Of a DNA stretch of 64,000 nt, positions 8,567 to 17,707 are shown one piece after another. Each line of letters starts with the position of its first letter. Within the stretch, counting starts at the first letter, position 1. The DNA comes from DASQZT01 sp035638575 (GTDB lineage: Bacteria > Acidobacteriota > Terriglobia > Bryobacterales > Bryobacteraceae), in contig DASQZT010000080.1 in the NCBI GenBank assembly GCA_035638575.1, positions 1 to 64,000 on the forward strand, given 5' to 3'. A program made the position numbers and the translations under genes. The notes beneath the pieces are model-generated. The model saw nothing but the letters and a program-made list of their open reading frames with translations. It did no database searches and was not told the origin of the DNA.

Positions 8567-9523
8567 ATGCGATTGCCATTTCTGTTTGCCGTTGGCGCCG
8601 CGTTGGTGGCGCAAGACCTGCCGTCCATCAAGGTGGACGTCGATGTGGTCAGTATTCTGGCTTCGGTCCGCGACAAGCGCGGCGCTCTGGTCTCCAACCT
8701 GGAGAAGAAGGACTTCACCGTCCTGGAGGACGGTAAGCCCCAGGAAATCAAGTACTTCACCAAAGAGACGGACCTTCCCCTGACCATCGGCCTGCTGGTG
8801 GATGTCTCGGGCAGCCAGCGCAACCTGATCGAGGTCGAGCGGGATGCCGCCTCGCAGTTCTTCGGCCAGGTCTTGCGCAAGAAGGACGAAGCATTTCTGA
8901 TCATGTTCGGAGAGGAATCCGAGCTGCTACAGGACTACACCAATTCGGCGCGGCTGTTAACCGACGGGCTGAACCACCTGAGGGTGAGTTCGGGCGTTGG
9001 CGGCATTCATCCCGGTCCGGTGCCGACGGCCGGCGGGCCTCGCGGCACGGTGCTATACGACGCCATCTACCTGGCCGCCACGGACAAGCTGCGGACCGAG
9101 GTCGGACGCAAGGTGATTGTGGTGATCACCGACGGGGTGGACCAGGGCAGCCGCCTAAGCATCAACCAGGCGGTCGAGGCGGCGCAGAAAGCCGACGCGG
9201 TGATTTACAGCATCGACTACTCCGACCCGGGCGCATACGGCGGCTACGGGATCATGTTCGGCGGCGGAGGTGGAGAAGGCGCGCTGAGGAAGATGTCGGA
9301 CGAAACCGGCGGGCATATGTACAAAGTGGACCGCAGGCATCCGCTGGGCGAAACGTTCAAAGAACTTCAGGACGAGATGCGCAGCCAGTATGCCATCGGC
9401 TATACGCCGAACAACGATACCAAGGACGGCTCCTACCGGAAACTGGACATCAAACTGTCCAATAAGGACCTGAAGGCCCAGGCGCGCAAAGGCTACTACG
9501 CGGTCAAACCGGAGGCCCGCTGA
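8567..9523 (+). CDS. Secreted VWFA-related protein, acidobacterial type
   Basis: A 318-residue protein with a short signal (MRLPFLFAVGAALVAQ). A beta domain follows, containing SNLEKKDFTVLEDGKPQEI, and then a von Willebrand A domain from about residue 72. The MIDAS metal site is visible as LLVDVSGS, with the later VVITDGVDQG. A Gly-rich loop (FGGGGGEGALRKM) interrupts the distal part. This layout is the 'VWFA-related Acidobacterial domain' family, abundant in Solibacter-like genomes; its function is not established, but protein binding at the cell surface is likely. The ATG at 8567 is preferred to one at 8507 because it starts the signal peptide. Confidence 0.82.
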   Translation: MRLPFLFAVGAALVAQDLPSIKVDVDVVSILASVRDKRGALVSNLEKKDFTVLEDGKPQEIKYFTKETDLPLTIGLLVDVSGSQRNLIEVERDAASQFFGQVLRKKDEAFLIMFGEESELLQDYTNSARLLTDGLNHLRVSSGVGGIHPGPVPTAGGPRGTVLYDAIYLAATDKLRTEVGRKVIVVITDGVDQGSRLSINQAVEAAQKADAVIYSIDYSDPGAYGGYGIMFGGGGGEGALRKMSDETGGHMYKVDRRHPLGETFKELQDEMRSQYAIGYTPNNDTKDGSYRKLDIKLSNKDLKAQARKGYYAVKPEAR

Positions 9524-10388
9524 CCGTCCGCCGTTCTTCGAAATAGAGTTCGACGGCCCGGCGGACGGGCGGCATGGGCTCGAGTCCGAGGCGTTCCATT
9601 TTGGCGTTGGAGAGGGCTGAATATTTTGGCCGCCGGGCGCGGGTGCGATACTCCCGCTCGTCGGAGGCGAGCAGCAGAGGCTTCAAGCCGGCTACCTCGA
9701 AGACGGTCCGCGCGAAGTGGAACCAGGACATAGGCGTCCCGCCTCCGATGTGAAAGACGCCGGCCAGTTCGCGGTCGATCAAGTCGACGGTGCGGGCTGC
9801 CAGCAGCGGCGCAAACGTGGGTGAAGCCACATGGTCTTCCACCACGCGGATCGGTTTGCCCGAAGCAGACAGGCGCAGCATCAGCTCGACGAAATTGCCG
9901 CGCGCCGTGCCCATCGCTCCAGCGCCGAACACGCCGGAAGTTCGCACGACGAGGGCCTTGTCCAGGTAAGCCTGGGCATACAGTTCACCGGCCAGTTTGG
10001 AGACCGCGTAGGCGCTGAGCGGATGGGTGGGATCGTCCTCCGCGTAGGGATGGCGGGCCTGGCCGTCGAAGACATAGTCGGTCGAGAAGTGGACGAGGCG
10101 CGCATCGACCTGGCGGCAGGCCAGCGCTAGGTTGCGAACAGCCAACCCGTTCACCAAAAACGCGGCCTGCGGCTCTTTTTCGGCCACGTCCACCTGATTA
10201 TACGCAGCCGCATTCAGGACGATTTCCGGTTCACAGGGGGCCACGGCGTTCTCCACCGCAGCAGCGTCGGTAATGTCGACCTGAGCGCGGTCCCACGCCA
10301 TGACCGAGTAGCTACGAGCCCGGAGTCCCCGGACCAGTTCCACGCCGAGTTGGCCGGCAGCCCCGAAGACCACCGCATTTCGCTTCAT
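9504..10388 (-). CDS. rfbD: dTDP-4-dehydrorhamnose reductase-like protein
   Basis: A 294-residue extended-SDR enzyme of the RmlD family, which reduces dTDP-4-keto-L-rhamnose to dTDP-L-rhamnose using NAD(P)H for O-antigen and surface glycans. It shows the nucleotide motif VFGAAGQLG near the start, VNGLAVRNLALAC, the STDYVFDG signature and the catalytic Y-x3-K in SAYAVSKLAGELY. No rmlA, B or C gene is nearby, so this is a stand-alone copy. The 3' end overlaps the convergent VWFA gene by 20 bp. Other sugar-nucleotide reductases of the same subfamily cannot be excluded. Confidence 0.85.
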   Translation of the reverse strand: MKRNAVVFGAAGQLGVELVRGLRARSYSVMAWDRAQVDITDAAAVENAVAPCEPEIVLNAAAYNQVDVAEKEPQAAFLVNGLAVRNLALACRQVDARLVHFSTDYVFDGQARHPYAEDDPTHPLSAYAVSKLAGELYAQAYLDKALVVRTSGVFGAGAMGTARGNFVELMLRLSASGKPIRVVEDHVASPTFAPLLAARTVDLIDRELAGVFHIGGGTPMSWFHFARTVFEVAGLKPLLLASDEREYRTRARRPKYSALSNAKMERLGLEPMPPVRRAVELYFEERRTVSGPPV

Positions 10389-10465
10389 GAGAACACACAG
10401 GATAGCGCATCGCTGAAACGCGATCGAGGCGTTGCGCGTTATGTTAATCAGACAGCGGGCGCTCG

Positions 10466-10597
10466 ATGATGAGGATTCTCCAGCGGCATCTCATGCGCGG
10501 ACGATTGGCCCAGAGGGCCGCCATCCTGCTATTTCTGGCGTTGCTCGCCGTTTTGGCCGTTTCGGTGGTTCAAGGCGTACGACACCTCAGATCCTGA
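10466..10597 (+). CDS. Possible small single-pass membrane protein
   Basis: A 43-residue frame opening with two Met codons and a basic N-terminus (MMRILQRHLMRGRLAQR), followed by one strong hydrophobic helix (AAILLFLALLAVLAVSVV) and a basic tail. It overlaps the 3' end of the PilZ gene on the opposite strand, where that protein is low-complexity. No clear ribosome site is seen. It could equally be a chance frame, so this is a weak call. Confidence 0.22.
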   Translation: MMRILQRHLMRGRLAQRAAILLFLALLAVLAVSVVQGVRHLRS

Positions 10598-10909
10598 GCC
10601 TTCCTCGCCGGCAAACTCCCGCAGCCTTCGGCTGAGTTCAGCGAGGCCGCACAGCACCTGATCCAGTTCCACTCCTACGAGATGGGAATCGGGCCCACTG
10701 CGGCAAAACACGGCTTCGCCGAGCACCACTGCATCTTCAAATTCGATCTTGAGCGCCGTGCCGGGGGCCACGGGCGCCGTCATCTCGAGCGCCATACCGC
10801 GACTCGAGGCATTCTTGACTGTTGCGGTCTGCCGTGTCTCGCAGTCGCCGAGAACCGTGACCGCGACGGGTTGATCGGTCGAAAAGCGGCGTTCACGCCT
10901 TTGGTCCAT
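10529..10909 (-). CDS. PilZ-domain protein
   Basis: A 126-residue protein made of one PilZ domain, the c-di-GMP-binding fold. The N-terminal arginine motif is present as RRERRFSTDQPV (R-x3-R type), and the second motif [DN]-x-S-x2-G appears as NASSRGMAL. Both elements known to contact the cyclic dinucleotide are therefore kept. The last 25 residues are hydrophilic and low complexity. No cyclase or phosphodiesterase is adjacent. It likely acts as a cytosolic adaptor for motility, adhesion or secretion, but nothing nearby identifies its partner. Confidence 0.78.
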   Translation of the reverse strand: MDQRRERRFSTDQPVAVTVLGDCETRQTATVKNASSRGMALEMTAPVAPGTALKIEFEDAVVLGEAVFCRSGPDSHLVGVELDQVLCGLAELSRRLREFAGEEGSGSEVSYALNHRNGQNGEQRQK

Positions 10910-11143
10910 GCACTATTTATCGGCGGGAACGCCGGCGAACTGTAGGGGCGGCCGGTTTTTCCAGAATTCCGCCGCGGAATGTCGGCCGGGCCGCCGAGGC
11001 CTTGTGAAGCCGGGCCGCTTCCGTTCAGGTCGCCGAACTGAACCAACCGCCGTTCAGCCTCGTGGAATCGGCCCCCAGTCTGAAGGGCCGGTTGGTAATC
11101 CGACCTTGTGCGTTGAACGTGGCGGACGAGGCGTATCCGCTTC

Positions 11144-12067
11144 TTACTGGCGCGCCGCGCTAGTGTGCAGCGGCGGCGAGAGTTGGGCGCGCAGTTGGCT
11201 CACGCGCTGGACGGCGTTTCCGCCGCTGACGGCGAAAAGCCAGAACCGCTCCAGGTCGTGCTGGCCGGCATCCATCTGGAACAGACCCTGGGATTTGTGC
11301 TCCGCGATGACCCAGTTCACCACTACCTGGTAATTGAGCGCGGCCTGGCGGCTAAACGGGGTGGCACGATCGAAGGTCAGAACGGGTTCCGCCGATTGCG
11401 TCGCGGTCAGGGGTTGCGACGGCAGGCCCCCGAATTGAAGCGGCGCATTGGCGCGAGCCTGGGGTTCCACACCGAAGAAGAGCGGCCGCTGGTCCTCGGG
11501 AAGGCGCGCCGCCGCTTCCAGCGCCAGGATCGTCGCAGCGCGATGATGGCCGTGTGTCTGCACCGTGGGCAGAAGCGTGAAGACCGCGTGGTAGCGCTCG
11601 CGAGCCAGCAGATCGCCCAGCACGGCGAGCAGATGAGGACGGTCCCAGTTGGAGGCATCCGCCGTCGCGGCGTCCCTGGAGAAACCCAGATCGCGCTGGT
11701 CCAGGAAGTAGTGCTGCCGGATGCCCAGAATCTTGCCGGCGCGAATGGCCTCCTCCTTACGGAGGTCCGGCAGGCGGGCGCGGCCGTTGCGCTCATCGGC
11801 GAGAGTCATGCCATAGAAGGCTTCCGCCAGGGCGGAATAGCGATAGCCGGATTCGCCGTTGGTGATGACCACCTGGTCGGCCGACCAGCCCAGTTCGCGG
11901 ACCAGACGGTACGTGGTCGCGGCGAAGGCGTATTCGTCGTCGGGATGGGCGACAACCATCAGGATCTTCGGCCCGCTCGCGCCGGCGAGGGGCCGCGCCA
12001 GCAGCGCCGTGCCCGCGACCGCCCGCAGGAAGTCCTTGCGCGTGGGAAGCAGGCTGTCATTCCGCAC
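11144..12067 (-). CDS. Exported PIG-L/LmbE family deacetylase
   Basis: A 307-residue zinc-dependent N-acetylglucosaminyl-type deacetylase. The metal and catalytic motif is AHPDDE in ILMVVAHPDDEYAF, and the third ligand region is HGHHRAA. The N-terminus (RKDFLRAVAGTALLARPLAGA) looks like an export signal, close to but not a full twin-arginine motif. The family removes acetyl groups from amino-sugar conjugates (bacillithiol or mycothiol precursors, glycans); the substrate here is unknown. Its start overlaps the end of the GAF-ANTAR gene by 11 bp, so the pair is one transcript with coupled translation. Confidence 0.82.
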   Translation of the reverse strand: MRNDSLLPTRKDFLRAVAGTALLARPLAGASGPKILMVVAHPDDEYAFAATTYRLVRELGWSADQVVITNGESGYRYSALAEAFYGMTLADERNGRARLPDLRKEEAIRAGKILGIRQHYFLDQRDLGFSRDAATADASNWDRPHLLAVLGDLLARERYHAVFTLLPTVQTHGHHRAATILALEAAARLPEDQRPLFFGVEPQARANAPLQFGGLPSQPLTATQSAEPVLTFDRATPFSRQAALNYQVVVNWVIAEHKSQGLFQMDAGQHDLERFWLFAVSGGNAVQRVSQLRAQLSPPLHTSAARQ

Positions 12068-12767
12068 CGGCCACCTCCCCGAGAAGATGCAGGCCGCCGT
12101 TTTCGATGACTTCGAGGGCCACTTCGCGCATGGCGACGCGGCGCCGGTGGCACGTGCGGTGGAGGTGCCCGTAGGCCTGCTCCTCGGTCCATTCGAAGCG
12201 CGACTGCAGCAGCCCTTTGGCCCGTTCGATAATCTTGCGGTCGGCCAGTTGCCGGCCCAGCCGGCCGACCTCCGTGCGCAGCGCCTGGTTGGTTTCCGCC
12301 GCGGTCAGTAGCGCGCCGAGCGGCAGGCTCAGTTGGAGCAGCAGCGCCAGCTCGCCGGGCTTGAGGGGAAGACCGGACCGGCGGCACACGTTCAGGATGC
12401 CGATGGTGATGCCGGACTCGACTGCGGGGATGGAAACGGCGCCCTTGAATTTGTGCGCTGCGAACTCGGGGAACCTGGCCAGCCGCGCGTCGCGCCACGC
12501 GTCTGCCTGGAGCACGATGGGGGTCTTGCGCGCAAGATGTTCGCCGGCGGGTGCAGCGAACTCTTCGGCCGGCGGGCCGGCGAAGGCGACCAGGTGGGCC
12601 CGCGCTGTTTCGGGACGGAGCCGGTGGAGGTACAGACCTTCGGCGTCCACCTGTTGGAGCGTGGATTGGAGAATCGTTTCTATGCCTCGGTAATCCGGTG
12701 CCTGCGGCCCGTCCGGAAGCGGAGCCGGGAAATGAGTATCGATATGACGAACCGTGGTTGCGTTCAT
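12057..12767 (-). CDS. GAF-ANTAR domain RNA-binding regulator
   Basis: A 236-residue protein. Residues about 30-165 form a GAF sensor domain. The C-terminal 60 residues are an ANTAR domain (ADRKIIERAKGLLQSRF, EEQAYGHLHR), the three-helix RNA-binding unit that prevents termination at paired hexaloop hairpins. The ATG at 12767 has an AGGAGAAACAGG leader and lies behind a TTGACA-17-TAATCT promoter. No receiver domain is present, so control is by the GAF ligand rather than phosphorylation. It is the first gene of an operon with the PIG-L deacetylase. I saw no convincing paired hexaloops in its own 109-nt leader. Confidence 0.85.
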   Translation of the reverse strand: MNATTVRHIDTHFPAPLPDGPQAPDYRGIETILQSTLQQVDAEGLYLHRLRPETARAHLVAFAGPPAEEFAAPAGEHLARKTPIVLQADAWRDARLARFPEFAAHKFKGAVSIPAVESGITIGILNVCRRSGLPLKPGELALLLQLSLPLGALLTAAETNQALRTEVGRLGRQLADRKIIERAKGLLQSRFEWTEEQAYGHLHRTCHRRRVAMREVALEVIENGGLHLLGEVAGAE

Positions 12768-12873
12768 CCTGTTTCTCCTAAGTTATTGTTTTATTAATGG
12801 AACTACGGGGTTGAGAGGATTAGCGGCAACAACAGGGTTGCGGGAAAACGAGGCAAATCAGCAATCGTACCAT

Positions 12874-12885
12874 TCTCTATAGAGA
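12874..12885. promoter_or_regulatory. 12-bp perfect palindrome at the ANTAR promoter start
   Basis: TCTCTATAGAGA is a perfect 12-bp palindrome that begins at the last bases of the -10 box of the minus-strand promoter and covers the expected start of transcription. That is where a repressor would sit. No regulator is assigned; it is about 60 bp upstream of the plus-strand cysK promoter. Confidence 0.4.
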
Positions 12886-12911
12886 TTATCCAGATTGCCC
12901 CGGGTTGTCAA
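12883..12911 (-). promoter_or_regulatory. Sigma-70-type promoter of the ANTAR/PIG-L operon
   Basis: On the minus strand TTGACA (12911-12906) is followed, after 17 bp, by TAATCT (12888-12883). The -35 is a perfect consensus and the spacing ideal. Transcription would start near 12876, giving a leader of about 109 nt before the ANTAR gene. Confidence 0.5.
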
Positions 12912-12944
12912 GAGGAAAATGAGTGCCGCTGCCCACCTCGCGAT

Positions 12945-12973
12945 TTGCAATCGCCCTAATCTCGATCTAATAT
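12945..12973 (+). promoter_or_regulatory. Sigma-70-type promoter of cysK
   Basis: TTGCAA (12945-12950), 17 bp, then TAATAT (12968-12973). The start would fall near 12980, leaving a leader of only about 18 nt, with AAGG as a weak ribosome site before the cysK ATG. Confidence 0.45.
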
Positions 12974-12997
12974 ATGGCAATAAGGTCTTAATCACTT

Positions 12998-13945
12998 ATG
13001 CGGTTTGACGACAATGCGTTGAGTATCGGAAAGACCCCGCTGGTTCGCCTGAACCGCGTGGTCAACGGCGAGGCGACGGTCCTGGCCAAGATCGAAGGGC
13101 GGAATCCGGCATATTCGGTAAAGTGCCGGATTGGCGCGGCGATGGTGTGGGACGCGGAGAAGCGGGGCGTGCTGACACCCGGGAAAGAGCTGGTGGAGCC
13201 GACCAGCGGAAATACGGGCATCGCGCTGGCGTTCGTGGCGGCGGTGCGGAACTACCGAATCACGCTGACCATGCCCGAGACGATGTCGCTCGAGCGGCGC
13301 AAAGTGCTGGCGGCGTTCGGAGCCAGGCTGATATTGACCGAAGGAGCGCTGGGCATGAAGGGAGCGATCGCCAAGGCCACCGAAATCTACGAATCGGATC
13401 CCGACCATTACGTGCTGCCGCAGCAATTCCAGAATCCGGCGAACCCGGAGATTCACTTTCAGACCACCGGGCCGGAGATTTGGGAAGATACCCAAGGGCT
13501 GGTGGATGTGCTGGTGTCCGGGATCGGCACCGGCGGCACGATCACCGGAGTTTCGCGCTACATCAAGCTCAGCCGCGGGAAGGCGATTCTCTCGGTCGGC
13601 GTCGAGCCGGCGGCGAGCCCGGTGATCGGCCAACATCTGCGCGGAGAGCCGCTGAAGCCAGGGCCGCACAAGATCCAGGGAATCGGCGCGGGGATCATTC
13701 CGGGAACGCTGGACCTGAGCGTGCTGGATCGCGTGGAGACGGTGACCAACGAGGAATCGATCGAGATGGCCCAGCGGCTGGCACGGGAAGAGGGCATCCT
13801 TTCGGGAATCTCGAGCGGCGCGGCCACCAGCGTGGCGGCGCGTCTGGCCCGGGAACCGGAGCTGCGCGGCAAGACCATCGTGGTCGTGCTGCCGGATTCC
13901 GGCGAGCGGTATCTGAGTTCGGTGCTGTTCGAAGGCATCGGGTAG
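12998..13945 (+). CDS. cysK: Cysteine synthase / cystathionine beta-synthase family PLP enzyme
   Basis: A 315-residue fold-type II PLP enzyme. The Schiff-base lysine is K42 in NPAYSVKCRIG, the substrate loop is PTSGNTGIALA and the phosphate-binding loop is GIGTGGTITG. By family it joins O-acetylserine and sulfide to make cysteine. The usual G-S-V-K-D-R motif reads Y-S-V-K-C-R, a small departure. It sits 5 bp upstream of a cystathionine gamma-type lyase. Since such pairs (MccA/MccB) run reverse transsulfuration from homocysteine to cysteine, a cystathionine beta-synthase role is also plausible. Confidence 0.85.
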   Translation: MRFDDNALSIGKTPLVRLNRVVNGEATVLAKIEGRNPAYSVKCRIGAAMVWDAEKRGVLTPGKELVEPTSGNTGIALAFVAAVRNYRITLTMPETMSLERRKVLAAFGARLILTEGALGMKGAIAKATEIYESDPDHYVLPQQFQNPANPEIHFQTTGPEIWEDTQGLVDVLVSGIGTGGTITGVSRYIKLSRGKAILSVGVEPAASPVIGQHLRGEPLKPGPHKIQGIGAGIIPGTLDLSVLDRVETVTNEESIEMAQRLAREEGILSGISSGAATSVAARLAREPELRGKTIVVVLPDSGERYLSSVLFEGIG

Positions 13946-13950
13946 AGGGC

Positions 13951-15093
13951 ATGAGATTCAAAACTCTGGCGGTCCACGCAGGCCAGTGCCCGGAGGAACA
14001 CGGCGGGGCTGTGATGACGCCGATCTACCAGACGTCCACTTTCGCTTTCCAAGGAGTCGGCCGGCCGGGTCCGTTCGATTACTCGCGCAGCGGCAACCCC
14101 ACGCGGAAGGCGCTGGAGACGTGCCTGGCATCGCTCGAGGACGGCGAATTCGGTTTCGCGTTCGCCACCGGGATGGCGGCCGAGACGACCGTTCTGATGA
14201 TGTTCCAGGCAGGCCAGCGCGTCCTGGTTCACAGCGACCTCTACGGCGGCACCTACCGGTTGTTCGAGGCGGTATTCCGCGGCAAGGGGATCGCGGCGGA
14301 ATATGTGGACCTGCGGGACCTGGCGGCGCTGGAGCACGAACTGAAACAGGGGGCCTGCGCAGTCTGGATCGAGTCGCCGACCAATCCGCTGATGAACCTG
14401 GTGGACCTGGAAGCGGTGTCCGCGTTGGCCCACCGCTACAGCGCGCTGGCGATTTGCGACAACACTTTTCTATCGCCGTATTTTCAGCGGCCGCTTCGGA
14501 TGGGTGTCGATATCGTCGTGCACTCCACGACGAAGTACATCAACGGCCACTCGGACGTGGTGGGAGGAGCAGTGGTGGTGAACGATCGGGCGCTCGCAGA
14601 CAAGATCGCGTTCCTGCAAAACGCCATGGGCACCTGCGCCGGGCCGCAGGATTGCTTTCTGGTGCTGCGCGGGATCAAGACGCTGGCGCTGCGCATGGAA
14701 GAACACAACCGCAACGCCCTGACGATCGCCCGGCGGCTGGAGCGGCATCCGAAGGTCGCCTCGGTTCTGCATCCGGGACTGGATTCGCACCCGCAGCACG
14801 AATTAGCCGGGCGGCAGATGAGCGGCTACGGCGGCACGTTTTCGTTTCGGGTGCGTGGCGGGCAGGAGGCGGCGTTCCGCCTGCTGGAGGGCGTTCGCAC
14901 GTTCACGCTGGCGGAATCGCTGGGTGGGGTGGAGTCCCTGATCGAGCACCCGGTGACGATGACACATGCATCGGTGGAAGCGGGCACGCTGGCGCGCATG
15001 GGAATCACACCCGAGCTGATCCGGGTGTCGGTGGGGATCGAGGATGTAGAGGATCTGTGGGCCGATCTGGAGGGGGCCCTGGACCTCGCGTAA
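13951..15093 (+). CDS. Cys/Met metabolism PLP enzyme (cystathionine gamma-lyase/synthase type)
   Basis: A 380-residue fold-type I enzyme of the MetB/MetC/MccB family. The PLP lysine is K195 in HSTTKYINGHSD, the cofactor-ring Asp is in AICDNTFLSPY, and YSRSGNPTR contributes phosphate contacts from the neighbouring subunit. The ATG at 13951 follows AGAGGGC, only 5 bp after the cysK-like stop, so the two are co-translated. The pair could run cysteine synthesis forward through cystathionine, or reverse transsulfuration; sequence alone does not decide between gamma-synthase and gamma-lyase. A longer open frame from 13123 is the shifted shadow of cysK. Confidence 0.87.
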   Translation: MRFKTLAVHAGQCPEEHGGAVMTPIYQTSTFAFQGVGRPGPFDYSRSGNPTRKALETCLASLEDGEFGFAFATGMAAETTVLMMFQAGQRVLVHSDLYGGTYRLFEAVFRGKGIAAEYVDLRDLAALEHELKQGACAVWIESPTNPLMNLVDLEAVSALAHRYSALAICDNTFLSPYFQRPLRMGVDIVVHSTTKYINGHSDVVGGAVVVNDRALADKIAFLQNAMGTCAGPQDCFLVLRGIKTLALRMEEHNRNALTIARRLERHPKVASVLHPGLDSHPQHELAGRQMSGYGGTFSFRVRGGQEAAFRLLEGVRTFTLAESLGGVESLIEHPVTMTHASVEAGTLARMGITPELIRVSVGIEDVEDLWADLEGALDLA

Positions 15094-15104
15094 GCAGCCG
15101 GCGG

Positions 15105-15548
15105 CTAGCGGAACAGGTCTTCAAACCGGCGCGAGAAGATCGCGACGATTGCCAGCACGGTGAGGCAGAGCACCACGGCCAGTATCAGGCGCTTACGGGC
15201 CGGCGTCAGCCATTGGGAAGGCGCCCGCTCCTTGCCCAGAATGGTGTTGCGCAGCCGCCGCTGGGCGGGGCCGGGGAGGTTCCGCATAGCCTTGGCGATC
15301 TCCTTGCGGCCTCTCTGGTCGGCGATCAGGATGGTGGCGGAATTGGCGCTGTTGGTGGACTTCAACAGCCGCGTGCGCAAGCCGGCGGGAACTTCGTCCA
15401 CCGAACGGTACACTTTGTCGGAACCGCCAGTCGAAATGAGCACGGTGGACGTCTGGAACAGGCCCGAGGCCGCGGGATTCGGCTCGCCGCAGTGGGGACA
15501 GCGGTTCTGCTCCGGCGAGAAACTCTTGCGGCAGCGATTGCAGTTCAT
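15105..15548 (-). CDS. Zinc-ribbon membrane protein of unknown function
   Basis: A 147-residue protein. It opens with a double CxxC zinc ribbon (MNCNRCRKSFSPEQNRCPHC). A basic middle region follows (GRKEIAKAMRNLPGPAQRRL), then one membrane helix near the C-terminus (RLILAVVLCLTVLAIVAIF) and a short cytosolic or periplasmic tail. The ATG overlaps the stop of the LysR gene in an ATGA junction, so the two are co-translated. This tail-anchored layout suggests an accessory sensor or stability factor. I do not recognise a named family. Confidence 0.6.
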   Translation of the reverse strand: MNCNRCRKSFSPEQNRCPHCGEPNPAASGLFQTSTVLISTGGSDKVYRSVDEVPAGLRTRLLKSTNSANSATILIADQRGRKEIAKAMRNLPGPAQRRLRNTILGKERAPSQWLTPARKRLILAVVLCLTVLAIVAIFSRRFEDLFR

Positions 15549-16471
15549 CGAGCCAGCACCCGGGGCTTCTTTTCCACTTCCGCTGTCTCGTCCCCGACGT
15601 GATCCAGCACGACCTGGATAAAACCCAGGGCGGCCTTGGAAAGCGCCTTGTCCTTTCGATAGATTAGCCCCAGCCGGCGCACCATGGGTTCCGGCGCGAG
15701 CGAAATGGCGCGCAGTTTTCCGGCGGCAATCTCCTCGCGGCAGTTGGATGCCGCAAGAAAACTCAGGCCCATCCCCGCCATCACGAAGCGCTTCATCATT
15801 TCCGTGGAGTCCAGTTCCATAGAGATGCGGATGTCGTCCTCCACCGGCGCCAGCCAGTCGTTCAGGCGCGCGCGGGTCTTGCCCTGTTGCGGCAGCACCA
15901 GGAAAAACTCCACGAGATCCCTGGGCAACACGGTTTTTCGCGCGGACAGAGGGTGGCTGGCGGGAACGACCAGGCAAATCTCGTCGCTGTGCACGTCCAC
16001 CACTTGCAGTCGTCTCTCGTCCACCGGCAGTTGGGTGAGGCCGAAGTCCGCCGAATTGTCCAGAACGGCTTCCACCACGTGCGAGCCGTAGGAGCGGTTG
16101 ACCTGAAGCTGCACCGCCGGAAACAACTCGCGGTACCCGGAGAATACTTTGGGCAGAATGTAGATGCAGGTGGCCTCGTTGCCGGCTATTACCAGCTCGC
16201 CGCGGGGGTTGGTTTCGAGCTCGGCGATGGCGTCCTGCGCGCGGCGCCGCAGCTCGAGCAACTGCTCGGCGTACTCCGCGAAGATGCGTCCCGCAGTGGT
16301 CAAGGAGATCCGGCTGCCGAAGCGCTCGAACAACTCAGCGTGGAGTTCCTGCTCGAGCTGCCGCACCTGGGCGCTGATAGCCGGCTGCGTGCGGTAGCAC
16401 GTCTGCGCGGCTTTCGAGAAACTCTTCAGCCGGACGATCTCGAGGAACGTATGGAGCTGATCGAAGTCCAT
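15545..16471 (-). CDS. LysR-family transcriptional regulator
   Basis: A 308-residue LTTR. The winged helix-turn-helix spans about 1-60 (FDQLHTFLEIVRLKSFSKAA, TQPAISAQVRQLE), and the C-terminal part is the two-lobe periplasmic-binding-like effector domain (LVIAGNEATCIYILP). The start MDFDQLHTF at 16471 matches the family; the open frame continues to 16573 without support. It lies between the cysteine/methionine enzymes and divergent msrP, so a sulfur or oxidative-stress regulator (CysB/CysL-like) is a reasonable inference. It is translationally coupled to the zinc-ribbon gene downstream. Confidence 0.85.
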   Translation of the reverse strand: MDFDQLHTFLEIVRLKSFSKAAQTCYRTQPAISAQVRQLEQELHAELFERFGSRISLTTAGRIFAEYAEQLLELRRRAQDAIAELETNPRGELVIAGNEATCIYILPKVFSGYRELFPAVQLQVNRSYGSHVVEAVLDNSADFGLTQLPVDERRLQVVDVHSDEICLVVPASHPLSARKTVLPRDLVEFFLVLPQQGKTRARLNDWLAPVEDDIRISMELDSTEMMKRFVMAGMGLSFLAASNCREEIAAGKLRAISLAPEPMVRRLGLIYRKDKALSKAALGFIQVVLDHVGDETAEVEKKPRVLAR

Positions 16472-16578
16472 AAACCAGCGCGCCCGCCCCGCCTCCCAGT
16501 CAAATTCTGAATCGGCGGGATAGAAATATTCGATTTCCCCCGTACCACCGGTCCTTGGTAAGTATTGTAACAAAGGCC

Positions 16579-16659
16579 CCGGGTGGTGCGGTCGGATTCT
16601 GGGATTGTCGCAATCGCAGCCGTCCGCCGTTGGACGGAACTACCGCACCCCTCACCCGG
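16579..16659. other. Candidate structured RNA or large regulatory inverted repeat
   Basis: The stretch folds as a neat three-way junction. The closing helix is CCGGGT/ACCCGG (16579-16584 with 16654-16659), continued by GGTGCGGT/ACCGCACC (16585-16592 with 16642-16649). Inside are one hairpin GATTG-TCG-CAATC (16603-16615) and a second CCGTCC-GCCGTT-GGACGG (16620-16637). It lies 92 nt upstream of msrP and 108 nt upstream of lysR, so it could act in either leader. The symmetry leaves the strand undecided. It does not match a riboswitch class I can name. Confidence 0.4.
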
Positions 16660-16750
16660 CGGCTTCCCCACGTTCCGAACCCCAAAACTGTTAAAAACCG
16701 AATCCATGGAGCGCCTCCGCCTCGTCTAACGATATAGAATTGGCAACAGG

Positions 16751-17704
<954 letters not shown>

Positions 17705-17707
17705 GGC

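Noticed and set aside
10910..11143. Possible gene between PilZ and PIG-L
   Set aside because: The open frames are short, without ribosome sites or composition typical of the neighbours; I see nothing in it.
12874..12885. Palindrome as a cysK operator
   Set aside because: It lies about 60 bp upstream of the cysK -35 box but exactly at the start of the divergent ANTAR promoter, so it was assigned there.
13123..13945. Open frame extending the Cys/Met lyase gene upstream
   Set aside because: It is the shifted shadow of the cysK-like gene; the true start at 13951 has a ribosome site and matches the family.
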